A stretch of DNA of 64,000 nucleotides from Streptomyces marincola (GTDB lineage Bacteria > Actinomycetota > Actinomycetes > Streptomycetales > Streptomycetaceae), in the NCBI RefSeq assembly GCF_020410765.1, contig NZ_CP084541.1:1979001-2043000 (forward strand). The letters are read 5' to 3'. The notes beneath the pieces were generated by a model. That model was not told the origin of the DNA and ran no database searches. It was given only the letters and a program-made list of their open reading frames with translations. The translations under genes and the position numbers were made by a program. This document shows, one piece after another, positions 1 through 9,165 of this stretch (its first letter is position 1; every line of letters starts with the position of its first letter).

Positions 1-980
1 CCACCCCGTCTACCGCGACGCACTCGACGCCGCCTGCGCCGCACTCGACACCCACCTGAACACCGAACACCCGCTCAAAACCGTCATCTTCAACGACGAC
101 CCCACCCTGCTCAACCAGACCCAGTACACCCAGGCCGCCCTCTTCGCCACAGAAACCGCCCTCCACCACCTCATCACCCACCTCGGCATCACCCCCGACT
201 ACCTCACCGGCCACTCCATCGGCGAACTCACCGCCGCCCACCTCGCCGGCGTCCTCACCCTCGACGACGCGGCCCGCCTCGTCGCCGCCCGCGGCACCCT
301 CATGCAGAACCTCCCCACCGGCGGCGCCATGGTCTCGGTGCGCGCCACCGAGGAGGAAGTGCTTCCGCTCCTCGAAGGCCACCACGACAAGGTCGCCATC
401 GCCGCGCTGAACGGCCCGGACTCCCTGGTCGTCTCGGGTGACGAGGAGACGGTCACCGCCATCGCCGCCACGCTCGCGGAACGGGGGCGGCGCACCCGCC
501 GGCTCACCGTCAGCCACGCGTTCCACTCCCCCCACATGGACGCGATGCTGGAGGACTTCCGCGCCGTCGCGGAAACCCTCACCTACCACACCCCCACCAT
601 CCCCATCGTCTCCAACCTCACCGGCCGCATCGCCGGCGAAGAAATCACCACCCCCGACTACTGGGTCCGCCACGTCCGCCAAGCCGTCCGCTTCCACGAC
701 GGCATCACCACCCTCCACACCCACGGCGTCCGCCACTGGATCGAACTCGGACCCGACAGCACCCTCACCACCATGACCAGGGAAACCCTGGACGACACCA
801 CAGACCACACCCTCACCCCCACCCTCCACCGCGACCGCACCGACACCCACGCCCTCCACACCGCACTCGCCACCGCCCACACCCACGGCACCCCCATCAA
901 CTGGACCACCCTCACCCCCACCCCCCGAACCACCCCCACCCTCCCCACCTACGCATTCCAGTCCCGCCGCTACTGGCTCG
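1..980 (+). repeat. AT-domain direct repeat, copy A
   Basis: This stretch matches 5356-6330 almost base for base, apart from a divergent block at about 330-505 and a few indels (offset 5355 at the left end, 5346 further right). Both copies encode a malonyl-type acyltransferase and are rich in CAC/ACC/CCC codons compared with the surrounding DH and KR sequence. This looks like AT cassette duplication or gene conversion between modules. Confidence 0.85.
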
Positions 981-3900
981 ACGCGCCGAAACCCAGCGTC
1001 GGCGCCGGCGGCCTCGGCCTGACGCCCACCGGCCACCCCGTGCTCACCACGCTGGCGGAACTCCCGGACGGCGGCGGCCACTTGTTCACCGGGCGGGTCT
1101 CGGCCGCCGACCCGGCCTGGACGGCGGAGCACATCATCTTCGGGGCGCTGATCGTGCCGGGCGTCGCGTTCGTCGACCTCCTGCTGCACGCGGCGCGCCA
1201 CGTGGAGTGCGACCACATCGACGAGCTGACCCACCACGTGTTCCTCTCCGTGCCCGAGCGCGGCGCGCTCCAACTGCGCGTCCTGGTCGAGAGCGCGGAC
1301 GAGAGCGGCAGGCGGCCGGTCGCGGTGTACTCGCGGCCCGAGGACGCCCCGGCGGAGAACGAGTGGACCCTCCACGCCACGGGCGCGCTCGCCGCCGGGC
1401 AGACGCAGGCCCCCGAGACGGACGGCGTGCTCACCGACGAGGTGTGGCCGCCGGTGGCCTCCGAGGCCATCGACACGGAGGAGTTCTACCGGCGCATCAC
1501 CGACGCCGGCTTCGGCTACGGGCCGCTGTTCCGCGGCATCCGCGCGGCCTGGCAGGACGGATCGACGACGTGGGCCGAGGTCGCGTTCCCCGAGGGCGCG
1601 GACCCCGGCGCGTACGGCATCCACCCCGGCCTGCTCGACTCCGCGCTCCAGCCGGCTGCGCTCGTCAAGGCCGAGGACGCGGCGGACGACTCGATCCGGG
1701 TGCCGTTCTCCTGGAGCGGGGTGTCCCTGCACGCGACGGGCGCCACGTTCCTGCGGCTGCGCCTGACCTGGCCCGCGCCCGACACCGTGTCGCTGCTCAT
1801 CGCCGACCGCACGGGCGCGCCCGTGATGACGATCGGCTCGCTCGCGATGCGGGCGGTCGGCACCGACCAGCTCGCCGCCGCGCGGGCCGCTGACGCGGGC
1901 GAACTGTACGGGGTCGACTGGGCCGCCGTGCCCGCCCCCGAGGACGCCGCGCGCGAGGCCGCCGGGCAGACGTGGGCCGTGCTCGCCGGTGCCGACTCCG
2001 CGCGGGACGAACGCCTCGCCGCCGCGCTCTCGGCGTCCGGCGCCTCGGTCGAGGTGCGGCGGGAGCCCGCCGTGCTCCCGGTGGCGGCCGAGGAGGAGGC
2101 GGCGGGCGCCGACGTGCTCGTCGCCTGGCTCGCCTCCGACGAAGGCGCCGCGCCTGCGGCTGCCGCCCGCGACCTCACGCACCGCGTGCTCGGCCTGGTC
2201 CAGCGGGTGCTGGCCGCCGCGGAGGCGGAGTCCCGCCTGGTGGTCCTCACCAGCGGCGCGATGGCCGCCGGCCCGGGCGAGGCGCCCGGGGACGTGGCCG
2301 CCGCCGCGGTCTGGGGCCTGATCCGCTCCGCCCAGTCCGAACACCCCGACCGGTTCGCCCTCATCGACCTCGACGGCTCCGACGCCTCGCTGCGGGCCCT
2401 GCCCGCCGCGCTCGCCGCCTCCGCCGTCGAGCCGCAACTGGCCGTCCGCGACGGCTCGTTCCTCGCCCCGCGGCTGGCGCGCACCACCGCGCCCGAGAAC
2501 GCGGATGCCGAACGGGACGGCGCCGCAGGCCCGTTCGACCCGGACCGCACCGTGCTCATCACCGGCGGCACCGGCGCGCTCGGCACGCTCCTGGCCCGCC
2601 ACCTCGTGGAGCGGCACGGCGTGCGCCACCTGCTGCTGGTCAGCAGGCGCGGCAAGGACGCGGCGGGCACCATCGCCGAGGACCTGGCCGCGCTGGGCGC
2701 CGAGGCCACCGTCGCCGCCTGCGACACGGCCGACCGGGACGCGCTGGCCGCGCTGCTCGCGACCCTGCCGCCCGAGCACCCGCTCGGCGCGGTCGTGCAC
2801 TGCGCGGGCACGCTCGACGACGGCGTCGTGACCGCGCTCGACACCGCGCGGCTCGACCACGTGCTGCGCCCCAAGGCGGACGCCGCCTGGCACCTGCACG
2901 AGCTGACGGCGGACGCGGACCTGAGCGCCTTCGTGCTGTTCTCCTCGGCCGTCGGCACGCTCGGCGCCCCCGGGCAGGCCAACTACGCCGCCGCCAACGC
3001 GTTCCTCGACGCGCTCGCCGCGCACCGCCGCGCCTCGGGCCAGGCCGCGACCTCGCTGGCCTGGGGCCTGTGGGAGGGCGGCGGCATGGGCGGCACCCTC
3101 GACGAGCAGGACCGGGCCCGCATGGGCCGCACCGGCCTGCTGCCGATGCCCGCAGACGCGGGGCTCGCGCACTTCGACGCCGCGCTCGGCCTCGACCCGG
3201 CCGTGCTGGTCCCGGCCAAGCTCGACCTCGCGGGCCTGCGCGCCCGCGCCGCCGCGCGCCCGGTGCCGCCGGTCTTCCGCGGCCTGGTGCGCACGCCGCC
3301 GCGCGGCGCGGCGAAGGCCGCTCGGGGCGGCGAGGACACCGGTGGGCTGCGGCACGCGCTCGCCGGCCGCCCCGAGGCCGAACAGCACCGGATCATCCTG
3401 GACTTCCTGCGCGGCCACGTGGCCACCGTGCTCGGGCACGGCTCGCCCTCGGCGATCGACCCCGCGCACTCGTTCAAGGAACTGGGCTTCGACTCGCTCA
3501 GCTCCGTCGAGCTGCGGAACACGCTGAACAAGGCGTCCGGGATGCGGCTGCCCTCCACCCTCCTGTTCGACTACCCGACGCCCGCCGTGCTCGCCGGTCA
3601 CATCAGGACCGAACTCGTCGGCTCGGGGCAGGCGGGGTCCGCCGCCCCGGCCAAGGCCGCGGCCAAGGCCGCGCCCGCGCCCACCGACGCGGCCGAGCCG
3701 ATCGCGATCGTGGGCATGGGCTGCCGGTTCCCCGGCGGCGCGGACACGCCCGAGGAGCTGTGGCGGCTGGTCGCGGAGGGCACGGACGCCGTGGGCGGGT
3801 TCCCCGAGAACCGGGGCTGGGACGTGGAGGGCCTGTACGACCCGGACCCCGACGCCCAGGGCAAGACCTACGCCCGCGAGGGCGGGTTCCTGTACGACGC

Positions 3901-6900
3901 CGACCGCTTCGACCCGGAGTTCTTCGGCATCACCCCGCGCGAGGCACTGGCGCTCGACCCGCAGCAGCGCCTGCTGCTTGAGACCACGTGGGAGACGTTC
4001 GAGAGCGCGGGCATCGACCCGGCGGCGCTGCACGGCAGTTCCACCGGCGTGTTCGCCGGCGTCGTCACCCAGGAGTACGTGTCGCTGACCCACCACGGCA
4101 GCGACCGCGTCGAGGGCTACCTGCTGACCGGCACGACGGCCAGCGTGGCCTCCGGGCGCGTGGCCTACACGTTCGGGCTCGAAGGCCCGGCGGTCACCGT
4201 GGACACGGCCTGCTCCTCCTCACTCGTCGCGCTGCACCTGGCCTGCCAGGCGATCCGCCAGGGCGAGTGCGACATGGCACTCGCGGGCGGCGCCACGGTC
4301 ATGGCCAACGCCGGCATGTTCCTTGAGTTCAGCCGCCAGCGCGGCCTGGCTCCCGACGGCCGCTGCAAGTCGTTCGCCAACGCGGCCGACGGCGTCGCCT
4401 GGGCCGAGGGCGTCGGCATGGTCCTGCTCGAACGGCTGTCCGAGGCGCAGGCCAAGGGGCGGACGATCCTGGGCGTGATCCGGGGTTCCGCGATCAACCA
4501 GGACGGTGCGAGCAACGGCCTCACCGCCCCCAACGGCCCCTCGCAGCAGCGCGTCATCCGCGCCGCGCTCGCGGGCGCGGGCCTCACGCCCGACGAGGTG
4601 GACGCGGTCGAGGGGCACGGCACCGGCACCAGGCTCGGCGACCCGATCGAGGCCCAGGCCCTGCTCGCCACCTACGGGCAGGACCGCCCGGCGGACCAGC
4701 CGCTGTGGCTCGGCTCGCTGAAGTCCAACATCGGCCACGCGCAGGCCGCCGCCGGCATCGGTGGCGTGATCAAGATGGTGCAGGCCATGCGGCACGGCAC
4801 CCTGCCCAAGACCCTCCACGTCGACGCGCCCAGTCCGCACATCGACTGGGAGGGCGGCAACATCCAGCTCCTGACCGACGCCAGGCCCTGGCCCGAGACC
4901 GGCCACCCGCGCCGCGCCGCCGTCTCCTCCTTCGGCATCAGCGGCACCAACGCCCACCTCATCCTCGAAGAGGCCCCGGCCCCGGCCCCCGTGGCCGCGG
5001 AGCCGGCCGCCGAGGCGGCGCCCCCGGCGACGGTCGTGCCGTGGCTGCTGTCGGGGAAGTCGGAGCAGGCGTTGCGGGACCAGGCCGCGCGCCTGCGCGA
5101 CCACCTCGCCGCCCACCCCGAACTCGCGCCCGCCGACATTGCCCACGCCCTGGCCACCACCCGCACCCACTTCACCCACCGCGCCGCCCTCGTCGCCCAC
5201 GACACCGACGCGCTCACCGACGCCCTCACCGCACTCGCCCAGGGCCGACCCCACCCCGCCCTCACCCAGGGCCAGCCCCACCCCGGCGCCACCGCCTTCC
5301 TCTACACCGGCCAAGGCGCCCAACGCCCCCACATGGGCCACGGTCTCCACACCACCCACCCCGTCTACCGCGACGCACTCGACGCCGCCTGCGCCGCACT
5401 CGACACCCACCTGAACACCCAACACCCCCTCAAGAGCGTCATCTTCGACGACGACCCCACCCTCCTCAACCAGACCCGGTACACGCAGGCCGCCCTGTTC
5501 GCCACCGAAACCGCCCTCCACCACCTCATCACCCACCTCGGCATCACCCCCGACTACCTCACCGGCCACTCCATCGGCGAACTCACCGCCGCCCACCTCG
5601 CCGGCGTCCTCACCCTCGACGACGCGGCCCGCCTCGTCGCCGCCCGCGGCACCCTCATGCAGAACCTCCCCACCGGCGGCGCCATGATCGCCATCGAGGC
5701 CGCGGAGGACGAGGTCGTCCCGCACCTGACGGAACGGGCCGCGATCGCCGCGATCAACGGCCCGCTCGCCCTGGTGGTCTCGGGCGACGAGGCCGAGGTG
5801 ACCGCGATCGCCGAGACGTTCGCCGCGCGGGGCCGCAGGACGCGCCGGCTCACCGTCAGCCACGCGTTCCACTCCCCCCACATGGACGCGATGCTGGAGG
5901 ACTTCCGCGCCGTCGCGGAAACCCTCACCTACCACGCCCCCACCATCCCCATCGTCTCCAACCTCACCGGCCGCATCGCCGGCGAAGAAATCACCACCCC
6001 CGACTACTGGGTCCGCCACGTCCGCCAAGCCGTCCGCTTCCACGACGGCATCACCACCCTCCACACCCACGGCGTCCGCCACTGGATCGAACTCGGACCC
6101 GACAGCACCCTCACCACCATGACCAGGGAAACCCTGGACGACACCACGGACCACACCCTCACCCCCACCCTCCACCGCGACCGCACCGACACCCACGCCC
6201 TCCACACCGCACTCGCCACCGCCCACACCCACGGCACCCCCATCAACTGGACCACCCTCACCCCCACCCCCCGAACCACCACAACCACCCCCACCCTCCC
6301 CACCTACGCATTCCAGCGCCGCCGCTACTGGCTCGACACCACCAGGGCCACCACCGGCAAGCGGGACAACGCGCCGCACCCGCTGCTCACCGCGGCGATC
6401 ACGCTGCCGGCGGGCGAGGGCGCGGTGTTCACCGGCGAGGTCTCGTTCCGCGCCCAGCCGTGGCTGCACGACCACATCGTGCACGGAACGGCGGTGCTGC
6501 CCGGCGTCGCGTTCGTGGACCTGCTCCTGCACGCGGCCGGGTACGTGGGGTGCGACCGGATCGAGGAGTTGACGCACCACGCGTTCCTCGCCGTCCCCGA
6601 ACAGGGGGCCAGGCAGCTGCGGCTCACCGTCGGCGCGGCCGACGAGTCGGCGCGGCGGCCGTTCGCCCTGTACTCCTCGCCGGAGGCCGAGGGCGCCGAG
6701 GAGGCGGCCGAGTGGACCAGGCACGCCAGCGGCTTCCTGACCGACGGCGCGCCCGCGCCCTCGTTCGACCTCACGTCCTGGCCGCCGGAGGGCGCGGAGC
6801 AGGTGGACGTCAAGGAGTTCTACCGCGGGTTCATCGAGCGCGGCTACGAATACGGGCCGCTGTTCCAGGGGTTCCAGGCCGGCTGGCGGCTCGGTGACAC

Positions 6901-9133
6901 CATCTGGGCCGAGATCGCGCTGCCGGACGGCACCGACCCCGAGAAGTACGGCATCCACCCGGCGCTGCTCGACTCCGCGCTGCACCCGCTGATGCTGTGG
7001 TACGCGGCGGACCGCGTCCGGCTGCCGTTCTCCTGGAGCGGCGCCGCGCTGCACGCCGTCGGCCCGTCCCGGCTCCGGGTGCGCATGACGCGTTCGGAAC
7101 GCGACGTGCTGTCGCTCGCGGTGGCCGACTCCACCGGCGCCCCGGTGCTGAGCATCGACGGGCTCGCCATGCGCGAGGTCGCCCCCGAGCAGCTGGCCGC
7201 GGCCCGCGCCCGGCAGAGCGACGCGCTGTTCGAGATGAACTGGGTCGCCGTGCCCGCGCCCGCCGAGGGCGGCGGCGGCCTGTGGGCCGGTGTCGGCGTG
7301 GCCGACCTGACCGGCGCGCTGCGCGCGGCCGGGGTCGAGGTGACGGACCACCCCACGCTCGCCGCCGTCGGCGCCACGCCGACGAACGGCTCGGGCCCGG
7401 TCCGCGTCGTGCTGGCCGGCACCGGCGCGCCCGGCGACGGCGACCCGGTGGCGCACGCGCACACGACGGCCGCCGAACTTCTCGGAAACGTCCAGGACTT
7501 CTTGTCCGAGGACGCCCTGGCCGACGCCCGGCTCGTGGTGCTGACCCGGGGCGCGGTGGCCACCGGCGAGGGGGACCCCGTGCCCGACCCGGCCGGCGGC
7601 CTGGCCTGGGGCCTGCTGCGCACGGCCGAGTCCGAGCACCCAGGACGTTTCGTGGTCGTCGACCTCGACGAGTCGGCCGCGTCGCTCGCCGCGCTCCCCG
7701 CCGCGCTCGCCACGGGTGAGCCGCAACTGGCGATCCGGGACGGCGCATTGCTCGCGCCGAGGCTGGCACGCGCGGCGCTGCTCGCGCCGCAGGGCGAGGA
7801 GGCCGCGGGGGCGGGGCTCGACCCCGAGGGCACCGTGCTCATCACCGGCGGCACCGGCACCCTCGGCGGCCTCGTGGCCCGCCACCTCGTCGAACGGCAC
7901 GGCGTGCGCCACCTGCTGCTGGTCAGCAGGCGCGGCCCCAAGGCGGAGGGCGCGGACGAACTGGCCGACGGGCTGCGGGAGCTGGGCGCGGAGGTGACCG
8001 TCTCCGCGTGCGACACGGCGGACGCCGACGCGGTGGCCGCGCTGCTGGCCGCCGTGCCGGCCGACCACCCGCTGACGGGCGTGTTCCACACGGCAGGCGT
8101 GCTCGACGACGCGGCGCTCTCCTCGCTGACGCCGGAGCGGCTGGCCGCGGTGCTGCGGCCCAAGACCGACGCCGCCCACCACCTGCACCGGCTGACGCGG
8201 GACCTCGACCTGGCGGCGTTCGTGCTGTTCTCCTCGGTGGCCGGCCTGATCGGCAACGCCGGGCAGGCCAACTACGCGGCGGCGAACAGCTACCTCGACG
8301 CGCTCGCCGCGCACCGGCGCGGGCAGGGCCTGCCCGCCCTGTCGCTGGCCTGGGGCCTGTGGGCGCAGACCAGCGGGCTCACCGCGGGGCTCGACCCGGT
8401 GGGCCGGGCCAGGCTCGGGCGGGGCGGCATCACCGCGATGCCGACGGCGCAGGGCCTCGGGCTGCTCGACCTGGCCCTCGGCTCCTCTCGCGGGCTGCTG
8501 GTACCGGCCAGGCTCGACCTCGCGCGGCTCGGCGAGGGCGAGGCCCCGGTGCCCGCCGTTCTGCACGGACTGGTGCGCCCGCGCGCACGCCGGGCCGCGC
8601 ACAACGGCGCGGGCGAGGCGGTCACGCTCCGGCAGCGGCTCGCCGGGGTCGGGGAGGCCGAGCAGCTCGACATCCTCCTCTCGTGGATCAGGGCCCAGGT
8701 CGCCGCGATCCTCGGCCTCGGCTCGCCCGACGCGATCGACGCCGAGGGCGGGTTCCTCGACATCGGCCTCGACTCGCTCACGAGCGTGGAGTTCCGCAAC
8801 AACCTCAACCAGGCCACCGGGCTGCGGCTGCCGCCCACGACCCTGTTCGACTACCCGACCCCCGCCCAGCTGGCGGCCATGCTGCGGGTCGAACTGGCCC
8901 CCGAGGAGGCGCCGGCCGCCGGGCTCCCGCCGGCCCTCGTCGCCGAGCTCGACCGGCTGGAGGCCAGCCTGCCGACCGTCGTGCCCGACGTCCGCACCGC
9001 GCTCGCCGCGCGCGTCCAGGCGTTCCTGCACAAGCTGGACGCGGCGGACCCGCAGGGCCCCGGCATGCGGATCGACGCCGCGACGGACGACGAGATCTTC
9101 GACTTCATCGACAACGAGCTCGGGCTCTCCTGA
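2..9133 (+). CDS. Modular type I polyketide synthase, 5' partial (AT-DH-KR-ACP / KS-AT-DH-KR-ACP)
   Basis: The reading frame is open from base 2, so the gene starts outside the window; about 3043 residues are visible. Domains by base position: AT (2-990, GHSIGE, HAFH), DH (about 1035-1890, HIIFGALIVP), KR (about 1900-3300, TGGTGALG, LDD, GQANY), ACP (about 3340-3620, GFDSLSS), KS (3690-4990, DTACSSS, EGHGTGT, KSNIGH), AT (5275-6340), DH (6375-7200, HIVHGTAVLP), KR (7230-8590), ACP (8630-8900, GLDSLTS) and a C-terminal docking tail ending DDEIFDFIDNELGLS. HAFH with GHSIG marks malonyl-CoA use, and LDD marks B-type ketoreductases, so each module should yield a trans double bond (family knowledge; the product itself is inferred). 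The tail should dock with the next protein, whose start lies 33 bp downstream. Confidence 0.97.
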   Translation, partial: HPVYRDALDAACAALDTHLNTEHPLKTVIFNDDPTLLNQTQYTQAALFATETALHHLITHLGITPDYLTGHSIGELTAAHLAGVLTLDDAARLVAARGTLMQNLPTGGAMVSVRATEEEVLPLLEGHHDKVAIAALNGPDSLVVSGDEETVTAIAATLAERGRRTRRLTVSHAFHSPHMDAMLEDFRAVAETLTYHTPTIPIVSNLTGRIAGEEITTPDYWVRHVRQAVRFHDGITTLHTHGVRHWIELGPDSTLTTMTRETLDDTTDHTLTPTLHRDRTDTHALHTALATAHTHGTPINWTTLTPTPRTTPTLPTYAFQSRRYWLDAPKPSVGAGGLGLTPTGHPVLTTLAELPDGGGHLFTGRVSAADPAWTAEHIIFGALIVPGVAFVDLLLHAARHVECDHIDELTHHVFLSVPERGALQLRVLVESADESGRRPVAVYSRPEDAPAENEWTLHATGALAAGQTQAPETDGVLTDEVWPPVASEAIDTEEFYRRITDAGFGYGPLFRGIRAAWQDGSTTWAEVAFPEGADPGAYGIHPGLLDSALQPAALVKAEDAADDSIRVPFSWSGVSLHATGATFLRLRLTWPAPDTVSLLIADRTGAPVMTIGSLAMRAVGTDQLAAARAADAGELYGVDWAAVPAPEDAAREAAGQTWAVLAGADSARDERLAAALSASGASVEVRREPAVLPVAAEEEAAGADVLVAWLASDEGAAPAAAARDLTHRVLGLVQRVLAAAEAESRLVVLTSGAMAAGPGEAPGDVAAAAVWGLIRSAQSEHPDRFALIDLDGSDASLRALPAALAASAVEPQLAVRDGSFLAPRLARTTAPENADAERDGAAGPFDPDRTVLITGGTGALGTLLARHLVERHGVRHLLLVSRRGKDAAGTIAEDLAALGAEATVAACDTADRDALAALLATLPPEHPLGAVVHCAGTLDDGVVTALDTARLDHVLRPKADAAWHLHELTADADLSAFVLFSSAVGTLGAPGQANYAAANAFLDALAAHRRASGQAATSLAWGLWEGGGMGGTLDEQDRARMGRTGLLPMPADAGLAHFDAALGLDPAVLVPAKLDLAGLRARAAARPVPPVFRGLVRTPPRGAAKAARGGEDTGGLRHALAGRPEAEQHRIILDFLRGHVATVLGHGSPSAIDPAHSFKELGFDSLSSVELRNTLNKASGMRLPSTLLFDYPTPAVLAGHIRTELVGSGQAGSAAPAKAAAKAAPAPTDAAEPIAIVGMGCRFPGGADTPEELWRLVAEGTDAVGGFPENRGWDVEGLYDPDPDAQGKTYAREGGFLYDADRFDPEFFGITPREALALDPQQRLLLETTWETFESAGIDPAALHGSSTGVFAGVVTQEYVSLTHHGSDRVEGYLLTGTTASVASGRVAYTFGLEGPAVTVDTACSSSLVALHLACQAIRQGECDMALAGGATVMANAGMFLEFSRQRGLAPDGRCKSFANAADGVAWAEGVGMVLLERLSEAQAKGRTILGVIRGSAINQDGASNGLTAPNGPSQQRVIRAALAGAGLTPDEVDAVEGHGTGTRLGDPIEAQALLATYGQDRPADQPLWLGSLKSNIGHAQAAAGIGGVIKMVQAMRHGTLPKTLHVDAPSPHIDWEGGNIQLLTDARPWPETGHPRRAAVSSFGISGTNAHLILEEAPAPAPVAAEPAAEAAPPATVVPWLLSGKSEQALRDQAARLRDHLAAHPELAPADIAHALATTRTHFTHRAALVAHDTDALTDALTALAQGRPHPALTQGQPHPGATAFLYTGQGAQRPHMGHGLHTTHPVYRDALDAACAALDTHLNTQHPLKSVIFDDDPTLLNQTRYTQAALFATETALHHLITHLGITPDYLTGHSIGELTAAHLAGVLTLDDAARLVAARGTLMQNLPTGGAMIAIEAAEDEVVPHLTERAAIAAINGPLALVVSGDEAEVTAIAETFAARGRRTRRLTVSHAFHSPHMDAMLEDFRAVAETLTYHAPTIPIVSNLTGRIAGEEITTPDYWVRHVRQAVRFHDGITTLHTHGVRHWIELGPDSTLTTMTRETLDDTTDHTLTPTLHRDRTDTHALHTALATAHTHGTPINWTTLTPTPRTTTTTPTLPTYAFQRRRYWLDTTRATTGKRDNAPHPLLTAAITLPAGEGAVFTGEVSFRAQPWLHDHIVHGTAVLPGVAFVDLLLHAAGYVGCDRIEELTHHAFLAVPEQGARQLRLTVGAADESARRPFALYSSPEAEGAEEAAEWTRHASGFLTDGAPAPSFDLTSWPPEGAEQVDVKEFYRGFIERGYEYGPLFQGFQAGWRLGDTIWAEIALPDGTDPEKYGIHPALLDSALHPLMLWYAADRVRLPFSWSGAALHAVGPSRLRVRMTRSERDVLSLAVADSTGAPVLSIDGLAMREVAPEQLAAARARQSDALFEMNWVAVPAPAEGGGGLWAGVGVADLTGALRAAGVEVTDHPTLAAVGATPTNGSGPVRVVLAGTGAPGDGDPVAHAHTTAAELLGNVQDFLSEDALADARLVVLTRGAVATGEGDPVPDPAGGLAWGLLRTAESEHPGRFVVVDLDESAASLAALPAALATGEPQLAIRDGALLAPRLARAALLAPQGEEAAGAGLDPEGTVLITGGTGTLGGLVARHLVERHGVRHLLLVSRRGPKAEGADELADGLRELGAEVTVSACDTADADAVAALLAAVPADHPLTGVFHTAGVLDDAALSSLTPERLAAVLRPKTDAAHHLHRLTRDLDLAAFVLFSSVAGLIGNAGQANYAAANSYLDALAAHRRGQGLPALSLAWGLWAQTSGLTAGLDPVGRARLGRGGITAMPTAQGLGLLDLALGSSRGLLVPARLDLARLGEGEAPVPAVLHGLVRPRARRAAHNGAGEAVTLRQRLAGVGEAEQLDILLSWIRAQVAAILGLGSPDAIDAEGGFLDIGLDSLTSVEFRNNLNQATGLRLPPTTLFDYPTPAQLAAMLRVELAPEEAPAAGLPPALVAELDRLEASLPTVVPDVRTALAARVQAFLHKLDAADPQGPGMRIDAATDDEIFDFIDNELGLS
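5356..6330 (+). repeat. AT-domain direct repeat, copy B
   Basis: Second copy of the AT cassette described at 1-980. The block at about 5683-5860 differs from copy A but resembles the AT of the next protein near 11270-11440, which suggests a mosaic. It would be a substrate for homologous recombination that deletes or duplicates a module. Confidence 0.85.
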
Positions 9134-9165
9134 CTCGGCCACGACACAAGGAGGGACATCGCATC

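Noticed and set aside
4220..9142. A 1640-codon open frame on the minus strand opposite the PKS
   Set aside because: Long antisense frames are expected in very GC-rich coding DNA; it has no family motif, while the plus strand encodes clear PKS domains throughout.
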